From Sediminihabitans luteus (GTDB lineage: Bacteria > Actinomycetota > Actinomycetes > Actinomycetales > Cellulomonadaceae): DNA of 64,000 bases. The position numbers and the translations under genes were made by a program. The notes under the pieces are model-generated. The model had not been told where the DNA came from, made no database searches, and worked only from the letters and a program-made list of their open reading frames with translations. The stretch lies in the NCBI RefSeq assembly GCF_002797595.1, contig NZ_PGFE01000005.1, positions 156,811 to 220,810 on the forward strand, read 5' to 3'. Below, in pieces: positions 41,602 to 51,580 of the stretch (position 1 is its first letter; every line of letters starts with the position of its first letter).

Positions 41602-44600
41602 TGCACCTGCACTCGATGACCTTCCAGGCGATCGGTCCGTTCCCGGGACGGCACACGATCGACTTCGCCGAGCTCGCGGCGTCCGGCATCTTCCTGCTCG
41701 ACGGGCCCACGGGCGCGGGCAAGTCGACCGTGATCGACGCGGTCGTGTTCGCGCTCTACGGCAAGGTCGCGTCCGAGGCCGCGAGCGAGGACCGCCTGCG
41801 CTCCGCGTACGCGACGCCCGAGGTCGAGTCGTTCGTCGACCTCGTGTTCGAGACCGGCGCGGGCGTGTTCCGGGTGCGCCGCAGCCCCGAGTACCAGCGG
41901 CCCAAGAAGCGCGGCGACGGGACGACGACGCAGCAGGCCACGGTCCGGCTGTGGCGGCTCGCGTCGGTGCCGGACTCCCTGCCGGGCTCGGTACCGGACG
42001 GCGACGTGCAAACGGGCGGCCTGCCCACGGGCGACCTGCTCACGGACGACGCGGCGGACGCCCTCGACGCGCTCGACGCCGTCGGCGAGCTGCTGTCGTC
42101 GCGCCTCGACGAGGCCGGCGCCGAGATCCAGCGCTACGTGGGGCTCGACCGTCGGCAGTTCGCGCAGACCGTCGTGCTGCCGCAGGGCGAGTTCGCGAGC
42201 TTCCTGCGGGCCGAGCCCGAGAAGCGCCGCGACCTGCTGCAGAAGGTCTTCGGCACCGAGATCTACGAGGACGTCCAGAAGCAGCTCGCCGAGATGCAGC
42301 GCGAGGCAGGGCGCGTGGTCGCGGCCGCACGCCAGGCGGTGCACGGCGGCGTCGAGAACTTCCTCGGCGCGGCCGGGCTCGACCCGACCGACGTCGAGGC
42401 CCTGCGCGCCGCCGAGGCCGCCGACCCGCACGACGCGGTCGAGCTCGCGGCCACGAAGGTCGAGGCGCTCGCGGGCGAGGCGGACGCGCTTGCGGCGGAC
42501 GAGGTCGCCGCGAGCGGGGTGCTCGTCGCCGCGCAGGACCACGCCGAGACCGCGCGGGTGCTCACCGAGCGCCTCGCGCGCCGTGACGCGCTGCGCACCG
42601 AGCAGGGGGCGCTCGACGAGCGCGCCGACGAGGTCGCGACGACCCGCGAGCGCCTCGCGGCGGCGCAGCGTGCCGAGGTCGTGGCGCCCGTGCTCGCGGG
42701 GCTGCGCCGTGCGCGCGACGAGCATGCCGCGACCCTGGAGAACCAGGAGCTCGCCCGGGCAGGCGTGCCCGCGGCGCTGGCCGAGGCCGACGTGCCCGAG
42801 CTGCTGTCGCGGCGCGACGCGGTCGGGGAGGCCGCGACCCGGCTCGCGATGCTGCTGCCCACGGGCGAGCGGCTGCCCGTCGACGAGGCCGCGCTCGTCG
42901 AGGCCCGCAAGGAGGTCGAGCGCCTCGCCGCCGAGCGGGCGCTGCTCGCCGACGACCTCGCGACGCGTCCGGCACGGCGCGCGACGCTCGTCGCGTCGCG
43001 TGACGCGACGACCGAGCTCGCCGGCACGCTCGGCGTGCGCCAGCAGGCCGTGCTCGACGCCGAGTCGGTGCTGCGCGCGGCCCGTGGCGCCGCGCAGCAC
43101 GCGACCGACCTCGAGGCCGCGGTCGAGGAGCGCACCGCCGCCGCGGATCGCGCGCGCGAGGCGCTCGGTGCCGAGCGTGACCTGCGCGCGGCCCGCATCG
43201 CCGGGATCGCGGGCGAGCTCGCGACCGGGCTCGCCGCCGGGACGGCGTGCGTGGTGTGCGGGTCGACCGAGCACCCGGCGCCCGCGCGCCTGACCGACGA
43301 CCACGTGACGCCCGAGCGGGTCGAGCAGGCCGAGGCCGAGCGGTCCGCCGCCGAGCAGGCGCTCACGACCGCGGGCGAGCGCGTCACGACTCTGACCGAA
43401 CGGCTCGAGGCCCTGCGCTCGACCTCGCGCGGTCTCGACGTCGACGCCGCCGACGCTGCGCTCGCCGCGGCCCGCGACGACGCCGCGCGGGCCACCACCG
43501 CGGTCGCGGAGCGCGACGCCGCCGAGGCCGCGCTCACGACCTTCGACGACGACACGGCGGCCCTGACCGCGCAGCACGCCGAGCTCGGCACCGAGGCCGC
43601 GGCGCGCAGGAGCACCGCCGAGGCGCTCGCCGCGTCGATCGCGCGCGACCGTGCCGAGGTCGCGCGCGAGCTCGACGTCGCGGCCCCGCTGCTCGACGGC
43701 ATCGAGCTGCCCGACGTGCTCGGTGAGCGCGAGAGGCCCGAGAACCCCGTCGAGGTCTACGAGAGCGCCCTGCGCGAGCGTGCCCGCGCGGTCGACGCCC
43801 TGCTCGCCGCGCACGCCGCGGTCGACGCCGCGGCGCGCACGCTCGCCGAGCGCGAGCGGGACCTCGCCCAGGTGCTCGACGACGCGGGGTTCGACGACGC
43901 GACGGCCGCGCTCGCGGCGTCCTGCACCGCCGAGGAGCGCGAGGCGCTCGACCGCGCGGTGCGCGAGCACGAGTCCGCGGTCGCCCGCGTCCGGGCAGGG
44001 CTCACCGAGCCCGCGCTCGCCGATCTCGCGGACGACGCCGCACCCGACCTCGACGCCGCGCGCGCCGCGGTGCGGGCCGCGCAGGAGGCCGCCGACCGCG
44101 CGGGACGCCGGGCCGCGCTCGCACAACAGCGTCTCGCCGGGGCGCGCACCGCCGCCGCGAGCGTCGGGTCCGCCGTCACGGCGTGGGACGACGCGCGCGA
44201 GCACGCGGCCCCCGTGACCCGCATGGCCGGGCTCGCGCAGGGCTCGTCGGGCGACAACGCGCGCGGCCTGTCGCTCGCGACGTTCGTGCTCGTGCGCCGG
44301 TTCGAGGAGGTCGTCGAGGCTGCGAACGTGCGGCTCGTCGAGATGTCGGGCGGGCGGTACGAGCTCGTGCGTAGCGACGAGAAGGAGGCCGTGCGCGCGC
44401 GACGCACGGGACTCGCGATGAAGGTCGTCGACCACTGGACCGAGCGGTCGCGCGACCCGCGCACGCTCTCGGGCGGCGAGACGTTCTACGTGTCGCTGTG
44501 CCTCGCGCTCGGCATGGCCGACGTCGTCACGGCCGAGGCCGGCGGCGTCGACCTCGGCACGCTGTTCGTCGACGAGGGGTTCGGCACGCTCGACCCGCAG

Positions 44601-44765
44601 GCCCTCGAGGCGGTGCTCGGCGAGCTCGGGCGCCTGCGTGCGGGCGGGCGCGTCGTGGGTGTCGTCTCGCACGTCGAGGCGCTCAAGCAGTCGATCGCCG
44701 AGCGCATCGAGGTGCGGCGGCTGCCGAGCGGCGCGAGCACCCTCAGCGTTCGCGCGGGCGGGTAG
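41601..44765 (+). CDS. sbcC: SbcC, SMC-like ATPase subunit of SbcCD
   Basis: A 1054-residue Rad50-type ATPase. Walker A is GPTGAGKST (residues 35-43), the zinc hook CVVC lies at 550-553 in the middle of two long coiled coils, the ABC signature LSGGE is at about 956, and Walker B is LFVDEGFGTLD near 990. With SbcD it processes hairpins and blocked ends in palindromic DNA. The pair is of interest here because the window itself has long palindromes. Confidence 0.95.
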   Translation: MHLHSMTFQAIGPFPGRHTIDFAELAASGIFLLDGPTGAGKSTVIDAVVFALYGKVASEAASEDRLRSAYATPEVESFVDLVFETGAGVFRVRRSPEYQRPKKRGDGTTTQQATVRLWRLASVPDSLPGSVPDGDVQTGGLPTGDLLTDDAADALDALDAVGELLSSRLDEAGAEIQRYVGLDRRQFAQTVVLPQGEFASFLRAEPEKRRDLLQKVFGTEIYEDVQKQLAEMQREAGRVVAAARQAVHGGVENFLGAAGLDPTDVEALRAAEAADPHDAVELAATKVEALAGEADALAADEVAASGVLVAAQDHAETARVLTERLARRDALRTEQGALDERADEVATTRERLAAAQRAEVVAPVLAGLRRARDEHAATLENQELARAGVPAALAEADVPELLSRRDAVGEAATRLAMLLPTGERLPVDEAALVEARKEVERLAAERALLADDLATRPARRATLVASRDATTELAGTLGVRQQAVLDAESVLRAARGAAQHATDLEAAVEERTAAADRAREALGAERDLRAARIAGIAGELATGLAAGTACVVCGSTEHPAPARLTDDHVTPERVEQAEAERSAAEQALTTAGERVTTLTERLEALRSTSRGLDVDAADAALAAARDDAARATTAVAERDAAEAALTTFDDDTAALTAQHAELGTEAAARRSTAEALAASIARDRAEVARELDVAAPLLDGIELPDVLGERERPENPVEVYESALRERARAVDALLAAHAAVDAAARTLAERERDLAQVLDDAGFDDATAALAASCTAEEREALDRAVREHESAVARVRAGLTEPALADLADDAAPDLDAARAAVRAAQEAADRAGRRAALAQQRLAGARTAAASVGSAVTAWDDAREHAAPVTRMAGLAQGSSGDNARGLSLATFVLVRRFEEVVEAANVRLVEMSGGRYELVRSDEKEAVRARRTGLAMKVVDHWTERSRDPRTLSGGETFYVSLCLALGMADVVTAEAGGVDLGTLFVDEGFGTLDPQALEAVLGELGRLRAGGRVVGVVSHVEALKQSIAERIEVRRLPSGASTLSVRAGG

Positions 44766-44803
44766 CCGGCGCCTTCGGAGCGCGACGGCGGATGGCCGCG
44801 TCG

Positions 44804-45724
44804 TCAGGCGCCGAAGGTCTGCACCCACGACGTGCCGGAGAGCCCGACGCCCGTCGCGGTCGACGCGCACGACTCGATGTTCGCGCGGTGCCCTGGGCTC
44901 GCCATCCAGTCCGCGACCACCTGCGCGGCCGTCGTCTGCCCCTGCGCGACGTTCTCGGCGGTCGGGCGGTCGTAGCCCGCGTCGCGGATGCGCTCGTCGA
45001 ACGAGCGGCCGTCGCTGCCCGTGTGCGACATGTACCCCTCGGCGTCCATGCTCTGCGCGTGCGACTGGGCCGCTGCGGTCAGCGCGTCGTCCGGCACGAG
45101 CGTCGGGCAGCCTGCCGTGGCCCGGTGCTCGTCGACGAGCGCGAGCACCTCGGCGACGGTCGCGTCCCGGCGGGCGGCGTCGTCCGTGCCTGCAGCGTCC
45201 GTGTCGTCCGTGCCTGCGTCGCCCGTGCCCCCCAAGGCAGTGCTTCCCGAGGACGAGCCGTCCCCCGCGTCGCTCTCGTCCGTGGCGGGGTCGCGGGTCG
45301 TGCCGCGCGACGCGGCATCGGTCTCTGCGTCTCCCGACGTCGCGTCGCCGGCCCCGGAGCCGTCGGTCGTGCCGTCCGTGGCACTGCCCGAGGCACCGTC
45401 GGTCGCGCCGTCCGTCGGGGACGGGTCGACGACGCTCGGCGGCGGGATCGTCACGACGACGTCCGGGTCCGTGAGTCGCCCGCCGGGGGTCGGCTCGGGC
45501 AGGACGCCGCTCCAGCCGACCGCGATCCCGGCGAGGAGCCCGCCGACGACGGCGAGCGTCACGTGGCGGCGGCGTCGCGTGGTCGCGGCGCGGACGGCTG
45601 GGCTGCGGACGGCGGCACTGCGGACGGCGGCGCTGCGGGCCGTAGCGTCGCGGGCCGTGGCGCCACGGCCGGCGGCGCCACGGTCGCCGCGGTCGCTCGT
45701 GCCGCGTCTGCTCGCCGTGCTCAT
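44804..45724 (-). CDS. CAP/SCP-domain membrane-anchored protein
   Basis: A 306-residue protein. It begins with a cytoplasmic, repetitive N-terminus of 5-residue units (TARDA, TARSA, VRSAA-type) encoded by about 15-bp repeats, then one membrane segment (HVTLAVVGGLLAGIAVGW, about residues 54-71), a long Asp/Gly/Ser/Thr-rich linker (about 80-185), and a C-terminal CAP (SCP/PR-1) domain with HAQSMDAEGYMSHTGSDGRS, GYDRPTAENVAQGQTT and WMASPGHRANIESC. The CAP fold is secreted or surface-exposed; role unknown. It converges with sbcC, 38 bp away. Confidence 0.85.
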   Translation of the reverse strand: MSTASRRGTSDRGDRGAAGRGATARDATARSAAVRSAAVRSPAVRAATTRRRRHVTLAVVGGLLAGIAVGWSGVLPEPTPGGRLTDPDVVVTIPPPSVVDPSPTDGATDGASGSATDGTTDGSGAGDATSGDAETDAASRGTTRDPATDESDAGDGSSSGSTALGGTGDAGTDDTDAAGTDDAARRDATVAEVLALVDEHRATAGCPTLVPDDALTAAAQSHAQSMDAEGYMSHTGSDGRSFDERIRDAGYDRPTAENVAQGQTTAAQVVADWMASPGHRANIESCASTATGVGLSGTSWVQTFGA

Positions 45725-45912
45725 GCGTCCTCCACCGTGTCTCGTCGGTCACCGTAGCGTGCCGGTCGCGCCGCTCGGACCTCGGGCAGGCATGATCGGT
45801 GCCACGGCCGACGTGACGATCGCCATGCGGCCCCTGGAGGCCACCTCGTGTTCGCCGGCCGGACACCCGGCGGCCCTAACCTCGGGTCATCACCCCCGAC
45901 GGACGGAGACGC

Positions 45913-48900
45913 GTGCCCGCCACACCGGACGACCCGCAGCACGGCGAGTCACAGCAAGGCGACGGTCCGCACAGCGCGTCACAGCACGGAGTCGGCCCGC
46001 ACGGCGACGGCCCGCACGGCGCGACACAGCACGACAACGGCCCGAACAGCGGGTCACAGCACGGCGACGGCCCGCAGCACGACGAGTCACAGCCCGGAGT
46101 CGGCGGCCCGCACGACGACCCACTGCGCGCCGCCCACCGCGCCCCGCGACCCCGGACCCTGGTCGACCTGCTCACCGCGATCGCCGCGGTGCACCCGGAC
46201 GACCCGGCACTCGACGACGGCGCGACGTCGTACACGTACGCGGAGCTCGTCGCGGAGGTCGCGGCGCGCGCGGGGTCGCTCGCCGACCACGGCGTGGGGG
46301 CGGGCGACCGCGTGGGGGTGCGCGCGACGTCCGGCCGCGCGGACCTCTACCTGACGATCCTCGCGGTGCTGTACGCGGGGGCGGCGTACGTGCCGGTGGA
46401 CAAGGACGACCCGGACGAGCGGGCCGAGCTCGTGTTCGGCGAGGCGGGCGTGCGGGCGGTCGTGGGCGACGACGGCGCGGTCACGACGATGCGGGACGGC
46501 GCGGGCGAGCGCGTGGGTGAAGCACCGGGGCTGGACGACGACGCGTGGATCATCTTCACGTCGGGCTCGACGGGCACGCCCAAGGGTGTCGCGGTCACGC
46601 ACCGCAACGCGGCCGCGTTCGTCGATGCCGAGGCGCGGATCTTCCTGCAGGACGCGCCGCTCGGCCCGGGGGACCGCGTGCTCGCGGGGCTCTCCGTCGC
46701 GTTCGACGCGTCGTGCGAGGAGATGTGGCTCGCGTGGGGGCACGGCGCGTGCCTCGTGCCGGCGCCGCGGTCGCTCGTGCGCACCGGCATGGACCTGGGG
46801 CCGTGGATCGAGGAGCGCGGCATCACGGTCGTCTCGACCGTCCCGACGCTCGCGGGCCTGCTGCCGCCGATCACGCTCGCGGACGTGCGGCTGCTGATCT
46901 TCGGCGGTGAGGCGTGCCCGCCCGAGCTCGCGCAGCGGCTCTCGGAGCCGGGCCGCGAGGTGTGGAACACGTACGGCCCGACCGAGGCGACGGTCGTCGC
47001 GTGCGCGGCGCTGCTCGGCGGCCCGGGCCCGGTGCGGATCGGCCTGCCGCTCGACGGGTGGGACCTGGCCGTCGTCGGGCCGGACGGGAGTGAGGTGCCG
47101 CCCGGCGGCACGGGCGAGCTTGTGATCGGTGGCGTGGGGCTCGCGCGCTACCTCGACCCCGCGAAGGACGCCGAGAAGTACGCCCCGCACCCGGGTCTCG
47201 GCTGGGAGCGGGCGTACCGCTCGGGCGACCTCGTGGTGCGCGACGACGCGGGCCTGCTGTTCGTGGGCCGCGCCGACGACCAGGTCAAGGTGGGCGGGCG
47301 CCGCATCGAGCTGGGCGAGATCGACGCCGCGCTGCTCGACCTCGACGGTGTCGCCGCGGCCGCCGCCGCGGTGCGCCGGACGGCGGCCGGCAGCCAGGTG
47401 CTCGTCGGGTACGTCGTGCCCGCGGCCGGGTCGGCGCCCGACACGCACGCCTGGGTCGACGCCTTGCGCGACGTGCTGCCTGCCGCGCTCGTGCCGCTGC
47501 TGGGCGTGGTCGACGACATCCCGACGCGCACCTCGGGCAAGGTCGACCGCGACGCCCTGCCGTGGCCGATCGCCGCGGCGAGCGGCCCCGACGCCGACGC
47601 GTCGCCGCTCACGCGCACCGAGGAGTGGGTCGCCGACGTGTGGGAGTCGGTGCTGGGCGTGCGCCCAACGAGCGCCGACGACGACTTCTTCGACCTCGGC
47701 GGCGGGTCGCTGACCGCCGCGCAGGTCGTCTCGGCGCTGCGCCGCCGCGACCCGCGCACGACGGTCGCGGACCTCTACGACAACCCCGCGCTCGGGGACA
47801 TCGCGACGCTCGTGCGCGGCCGCGCCCCCCGGCCGGACGCCGCGGGCGGCCCTGGCACGTCCGGCCCTGGCGCGTCCGGCGCGGGCCCGTCCGGGTCGGG
47901 GTCGTCCGGCGCCCGCTCGTCGGACGGCGCGTCCGGGCCCGCCGTCCTGCCCGTGCCCCGCTCGACCCAGGCGACGCAGACCGCGGTCGTGCTGCTGCTG
48001 CGCACGCTCACGGGCCTGCGGTGGCTCACGTGGCTCGCGATCGCGGGCACGCTCCTCGCCGCGACGGGACTCGCGGCCGAGGTCGGGGCGGACGCACCGC
48101 ACGCCGTCCTGCGCCCCGTCCCGTGGTGGCTGCTGCTCGTCGCCTGGCTCGTGCTCGTGAGCCCGTTCGGGCGCATCGCGATCGCGGCGCTCGGGTGCCG
48201 GCTGCTGCTGCGCGGCGTGCGCGCGGGCCAGCACCCGCGCGGCGGTGCGGTGCACGTGCGGATCTGGGCCGCGGAGCAGCTCGTCGCGTCGGCGGGCTCG
48301 CTCACGGTCGCGGGCGCACCGCTCGTGGGCCTGTACGCCCGCGCGCTCGGCGCGAAGGTCGGCCGCGGCGTCGACCTGCACTCGATGCCGCCCGTCACGG
48401 GCATGCTCACGCTCGGCAAGGGCTGCGCGGTCGAGCCCGAGGTCGACCTCTCGGGGCACTGGGTCGACGGCGACACGCTGCACGTCGGCGCGATCAAGGT
48501 CGGCGCGGGCGCGACCGTCGGGGCGCGCAGCACCCTGCTGCCGGGCGCCCACGTCGGCAAGGGCGCGGACGTCGCGGCAGGCTCGTGCGTCACGGGTCGG
48601 GTCAAGAACCGCGAGTACTGGGGCGGTTCGCCCGCGGTGCGCATCCGCGGCTCGGCGCGGCACCCGTGGCCGGCCGAGCGGCCGCCGCACGCCCCGCGCT
48701 GGGTGCTCGGCTACGCGCTGAGCGGTCTCGTGCTGGGCCTGCTGCCCTTCGTCGCGGGAGCCGTGGGCCTCGTGGTGCTCGGGGCCGGGATCGCCGCCTG
48801 GAACCTGCCGGACGACGCGGGCGTGCTCGCGCTCGTCGCGCCCGTCGCGGCGTGGCTCCCGCTCGCGACGCTCGTGGCGCTCGCGGTCTACGCGCTCGTG

Positions 48901-50130
48901 GTCCTGGTCGCGGTGCGGCTGCTCGCGCTCGGGCTGCGCGAGGGCTACCACCCGGTGCGGAGCCTGCCGGGCTGGCAGGCGTGGGTCACGCAGCGCCTCA
49001 TGGACTCGGCGCGCACGGTGCTGTTCCCGCTCTACTCGAGCGTGTTCACGCCGGGATGGCTGCGGCTGCTGGGCGCGACCGTCGGCAAGGACGTCGAGGC
49101 GTCGACCGTGATCGGCATCCCATCGATGATGGACGTCGCGCGCGGGGCGTTCCTCGCGGACGACACCATGGTCGCGCCGTACGCGCTCGGCGGCGGGTGG
49201 GTGCGGGTCGCCACGGCGCGCGTCGGCAAGCGTGCGTTCCTCGGCAACTCGGGCATCACCGCGCCGGGCCGGTCGATCCCGAAGAACGGGCTGGTCGCGG
49301 TGCTGTCCGCGACGCCGCACAAGGCCAAGTCGGGGTCGTCGTGGCTCGGGAGCCCGCCGACCCTTCTGCGCCGCCCCGCGACGTCCGACACCGACGAGGG
49401 GCTCACCTACGAGCCGCCGCGCCGGCTCGTGCGGCGCCGGGCGGCGGTCGAGCTGCTGCGCTGGGCGGCTCCGGTCACGTGCGCGTACGTCGCCGCCGGG
49501 GTGCTCCTGGGTCTGCAGGGCATCGTGACCGCGCACGGGTACGGGGTCGCGGCGCTGCTCGGCGGCGTCGTGCTGCTCGGCGGCGGAGTCGTGGCGGGTC
49601 TCGTCACGACGGCCGCGAAGTGGCTGCTCGTAGGCCGGTTCCGCACGGGCGACCACCCCCTGTGGAGCGGCTTCGTGTGGCGCAACGAGCTCGCGGACAC
49701 GTTCACCGAGACGGTCGCGGCGCCGTGGCTCGCGACGCACCTGTACGGCACGCCGTGGCTCACGCTGTGGCTGCGCACGCTGGGCGCACGGATCGGCCAC
49801 GGCGTGTGGTGCGAGACGTACTGGCTGCCCGAGGCCGACCTCGTCGAGCTCGGCGACGGCTCGACCGTGGGCCGCGGGTGCGTCGTGCAGACGCACCTGT
49901 TCCACGACCGCGTCATGAGCCTCGACGGCGTGGTGCTCGAGCCGGGCGCGTCGCTCGGGCCGCACGGCGTCGTGCTGCCGGGGGCGCGGATCGGCCGCGA
50001 CGCGCACGTCGGGCCCGCGTCGCTCGTGATGCGCGGCGAGGAGGTGCCCGCGGGCAGCACGTGGGCGGGCAACCCGATCGCCCCGGCCGCCACGGCGCCG
50101 CGCTACCGGCCGGGGGTTCGCGTCACGTAG
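45913..50130 (+). CDS. Pls/PosA-family NRPS-like protein (A-PCP-TM-hexapeptide)
   Basis: A 1405-residue multidomain protein. Residues 1-75 are low complexity, 5-residue units such as GVGPH and GDGPH. The adenylation domain follows (A3 FTSGSTGTPKGVAVTHRN about 215-232, A5 YGPTEATV, A7/A8 YRSGDLVV and GRADDQVKVGGRRIELGE). The carrier domain has DDDFFDLGGGSLTAAQ with phosphopantetheine Ser599. Then come a Gly/Ser linker, several membrane segments, and three hexapeptide beta-helix blocks (about 850-925, 1055-1135, 1300-1380). There is no condensation or thioesterase domain. This is the Pls/PosA layout, related to poly-lysine synthetase; a membrane-embedded homopolymer or amide synthase is inferred. 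An M1 peptidase follows 75 bp later. Confidence 0.88.
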   Translation: MPATPDDPQHGESQQGDGPHSASQHGVGPHGDGPHGATQHDNGPNSGSQHGDGPQHDESQPGVGGPHDDPLRAAHRAPRPRTLVDLLTAIAAVHPDDPALDDGATSYTYAELVAEVAARAGSLADHGVGAGDRVGVRATSGRADLYLTILAVLYAGAAYVPVDKDDPDERAELVFGEAGVRAVVGDDGAVTTMRDGAGERVGEAPGLDDDAWIIFTSGSTGTPKGVAVTHRNAAAFVDAEARIFLQDAPLGPGDRVLAGLSVAFDASCEEMWLAWGHGACLVPAPRSLVRTGMDLGPWIEERGITVVSTVPTLAGLLPPITLADVRLLIFGGEACPPELAQRLSEPGREVWNTYGPTEATVVACAALLGGPGPVRIGLPLDGWDLAVVGPDGSEVPPGGTGELVIGGVGLARYLDPAKDAEKYAPHPGLGWERAYRSGDLVVRDDAGLLFVGRADDQVKVGGRRIELGEIDAALLDLDGVAAAAAAVRRTAAGSQVLVGYVVPAAGSAPDTHAWVDALRDVLPAALVPLLGVVDDIPTRTSGKVDRDALPWPIAAASGPDADASPLTRTEEWVADVWESVLGVRPTSADDDFFDLGGGSLTAAQVVSALRRRDPRTTVADLYDNPALGDIATLVRGRAPRPDAAGGPGTSGPGASGAGPSGSGSSGARSSDGASGPAVLPVPRSTQATQTAVVLLLRTLTGLRWLTWLAIAGTLLAATGLAAEVGADAPHAVLRPVPWWLLLVAWLVLVSPFGRIAIAALGCRLLLRGVRAGQHPRGGAVHVRIWAAEQLVASAGSLTVAGAPLVGLYARALGAKVGRGVDLHSMPPVTGMLTLGKGCAVEPEVDLSGHWVDGDTLHVGAIKVGAGATVGARSTLLPGAHVGKGADVAAGSCVTGRVKNREYWGGSPAVRIRGSARHPWPAERPPHAPRWVLGYALSGLVLGLLPFVAGAVGLVVLGAGIAAWNLPDDAGVLALVAPVAAWLPLATLVALAVYALVVLVAVRLLALGLREGYHPVRSLPGWQAWVTQRLMDSARTVLFPLYSSVFTPGWLRLLGATVGKDVEASTVIGIPSMMDVARGAFLADDTMVAPYALGGGWVRVATARVGKRAFLGNSGITAPGRSIPKNGLVAVLSATPHKAKSGSSWLGSPPTLLRRPATSDTDEGLTYEPPRRLVRRRAAVELLRWAAPVTCAYVAAGVLLGLQGIVTAHGYGVAALLGGVVLLGGGVVAGLVTTAAKWLLVGRFRTGDHPLWSGFVWRNELADTFTETVAAPWLATHLYGTPWLTLWLRTLGARIGHGVWCETYWLPEADLVELGDGSTVGRGCVVQTHLFHDRVMSLDGVVLEPGASLGPHGVVLPGARIGRDAHVGPASLVMRGEEVPAGSTWAGNPIAPAATAPRYRPGVRVT
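45935..46110 (+). repeat. in-frame 15-bp repeats at the 5' end of the NRPS-like gene
   Basis: Degenerate 15-bp units (GGCCCGCACGGCGAC and relatives) encode GDGPH, GVGPH, SASQH and SGSQH-type pentapeptides over about 55 residues before the adenylation domain. Confidence 0.85.
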
Positions 50131-50205
50131 GCTCGCGGTCCGCCCACGATCGACCCCGCCCCCCGGCCCGGCCGGGCCCGCACACGACGATCCATCGGAG
50201 GATCC

Positions 50206-51552
50206 GTGCCCAAGCACGACGCCACGACCCCCGTGCTCGACCCGTACGTGCCTGAGCGCGGCTCGACCGTGTACCGCGTCGAGCACTACGGGCTCGACCT
50301 GACGTACCGGGTCGTGGCGAACCGCCTCCAGGGCGTCGCGACGATCGAGGTGCTCGTGCTGCGCGCGAGCGACGTGGTCGTGCTCGACCTCGTGCACCTC
50401 AAGGCGTCGCGCGTGAGCGTGGGCGGACGACGCGCGCGGTTCTCCCAGCACGGCGGCAAGCTCACGGTGCGGCTGGGCGAGGTCGCGCAGTCCGGGCGCC
50501 GGGTCACGCTCGAGGTCACGTACGGCGGGAGCCCGCGACCCGTCGTCGGGCGCTGGGGCGACACCGGGTGGGAGGAGCTCACCGAGGGGTCGCTCGTCGC
50601 GAGCCAGCCCGACGGCGCGCCGTCCTGGTTCCCGTGCAACGACCACCCGTCGGTCAAGGCGACGTTCGAGATCACCGTGACTACCGACAGCCCGTACACC
50701 GTGGTCGCGAACGGCCCGCTGCTCGGGGTCACGCGCAAGGCCACGACGCGCGTGTGGCGGTTCGGGCGCACCGACCCCATGTGCACGTACCTCGCGTCGG
50801 TCAACGTGGGCCGGTACGAGCCGCTCGAGCTCGCCGCGCCCGCGCCAGGGGCGGTGCCGCAGCGCGCCGTGCTCGCACGCGAGCAGCACGGCGCCGCGAC
50901 GGCCGACCTGCGCCGGCACTCCGAGATGATGCGCGTGTTCGAGCGGCTGTTCGGCCCGTACCCGTTCGACCAGTACACCCTGGTCGTCGCCGAGGACGAC
51001 CTCGAGATCCCGCTCGAGGCGCAGGGGCTGTCGATCTTCGGGCGCAACCACATCGACGGCGACGGCACGTGGGACCGCCTCGTGGCGCACGAGCTCGCGC
51101 ACCAGTGGTTCGGCAACAGCGTGTCCGTGCGCCGGTGGCAGCACATCTGGCTCAACGAGGGCTTCGCCTGCTACGCCGAGTGGCTGTGGTCCGAGGAGTC
51201 GGGCCGGGCGACCGCCGACGCGCACGCCCGCGCCGCGCACGCGCGCCTCGCGGCGCTGCCGCAGGACCTCGTGGTGGGCGACCCCGGGCCAGACCTGATG
51301 TTCGACGACCGTCTCTACAAGCGCGGCGCGCTGACGCTGCACGCGCTGCGCCTGACGATCGGGCACGAGCCGTTCTTCCGGGTGCTGCGCACCTGGACCG
51401 TCGCGCGCCGGTTCGGCACCGCGACCACGGCCGACCTGCGCGACGTGATCGTCGAGCAGGTGCCCGAGCACGCCGACGCGGTCGACGAGCTGCTCGAGCA
51501 GTGGCTCGGGCGCGCCGCGCTGCCCGCACTGCCGGAGGCCGTGCGGCGCTGA
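50206..51552 (+). CDS. M1-family zinc metallopeptidase
   Basis: A 448-residue aminopeptidase-type protein. The zinc motif HELAHQWFG (residues 295-303; His295, Glu296, His299) and the third ligand NEGFACYAEW (Glu318) are intact. The N-terminal beta domain carries YGGSPRPVVGRWGDTGWEEL and the exopeptidase-like CNDHPSVKATFEITVTTDSP. There is no signal peptide. The GTG at 50206 has a GGAGG site. It is shorter than classical M1 enzymes (about 850) but normal for this bacterial subgroup. Following the NRPS-like gene on the same strand, it may act on that product; this is only a guess from order. Confidence 0.9.
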   Translation: MPKHDATTPVLDPYVPERGSTVYRVEHYGLDLTYRVVANRLQGVATIEVLVLRASDVVVLDLVHLKASRVSVGGRRARFSQHGGKLTVRLGEVAQSGRRVTLEVTYGGSPRPVVGRWGDTGWEELTEGSLVASQPDGAPSWFPCNDHPSVKATFEITVTTDSPYTVVANGPLLGVTRKATTRVWRFGRTDPMCTYLASVNVGRYEPLELAAPAPGAVPQRAVLAREQHGAATADLRRHSEMMRVFERLFGPYPFDQYTLVVAEDDLEIPLEAQGLSIFGRNHIDGDGTWDRLVAHELAHQWFGNSVSVRRWQHIWLNEGFACYAEWLWSEESGRATADAHARAAHARLAALPQDLVVGDPGPDLMFDDRLYKRGALTLHALRLTIGHEPFFRVLRTWTVARRFGTATTADLRDVIVEQVPEHADAVDELLEQWLGRAALPALPEAVRR

Positions 51553-51580
51553 GGCGCGGGCTGCTCCGCCCTCGGCCGCC

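Noticed and set aside
44768..44812. GGCGCCT/AGGCGCC stem between sbcC and the CAP gene as a terminator
   Set aside because: A 31-nt loop, overlap with the CAP stop codon and a competing alternative pairing make it unconvincing.
41109..45866. A 1585-codon minus-strand frame opposite sbcDC
   Set aside because: Antisense to the zinc hook and Walker motifs of SbcC; low-complexity translation.
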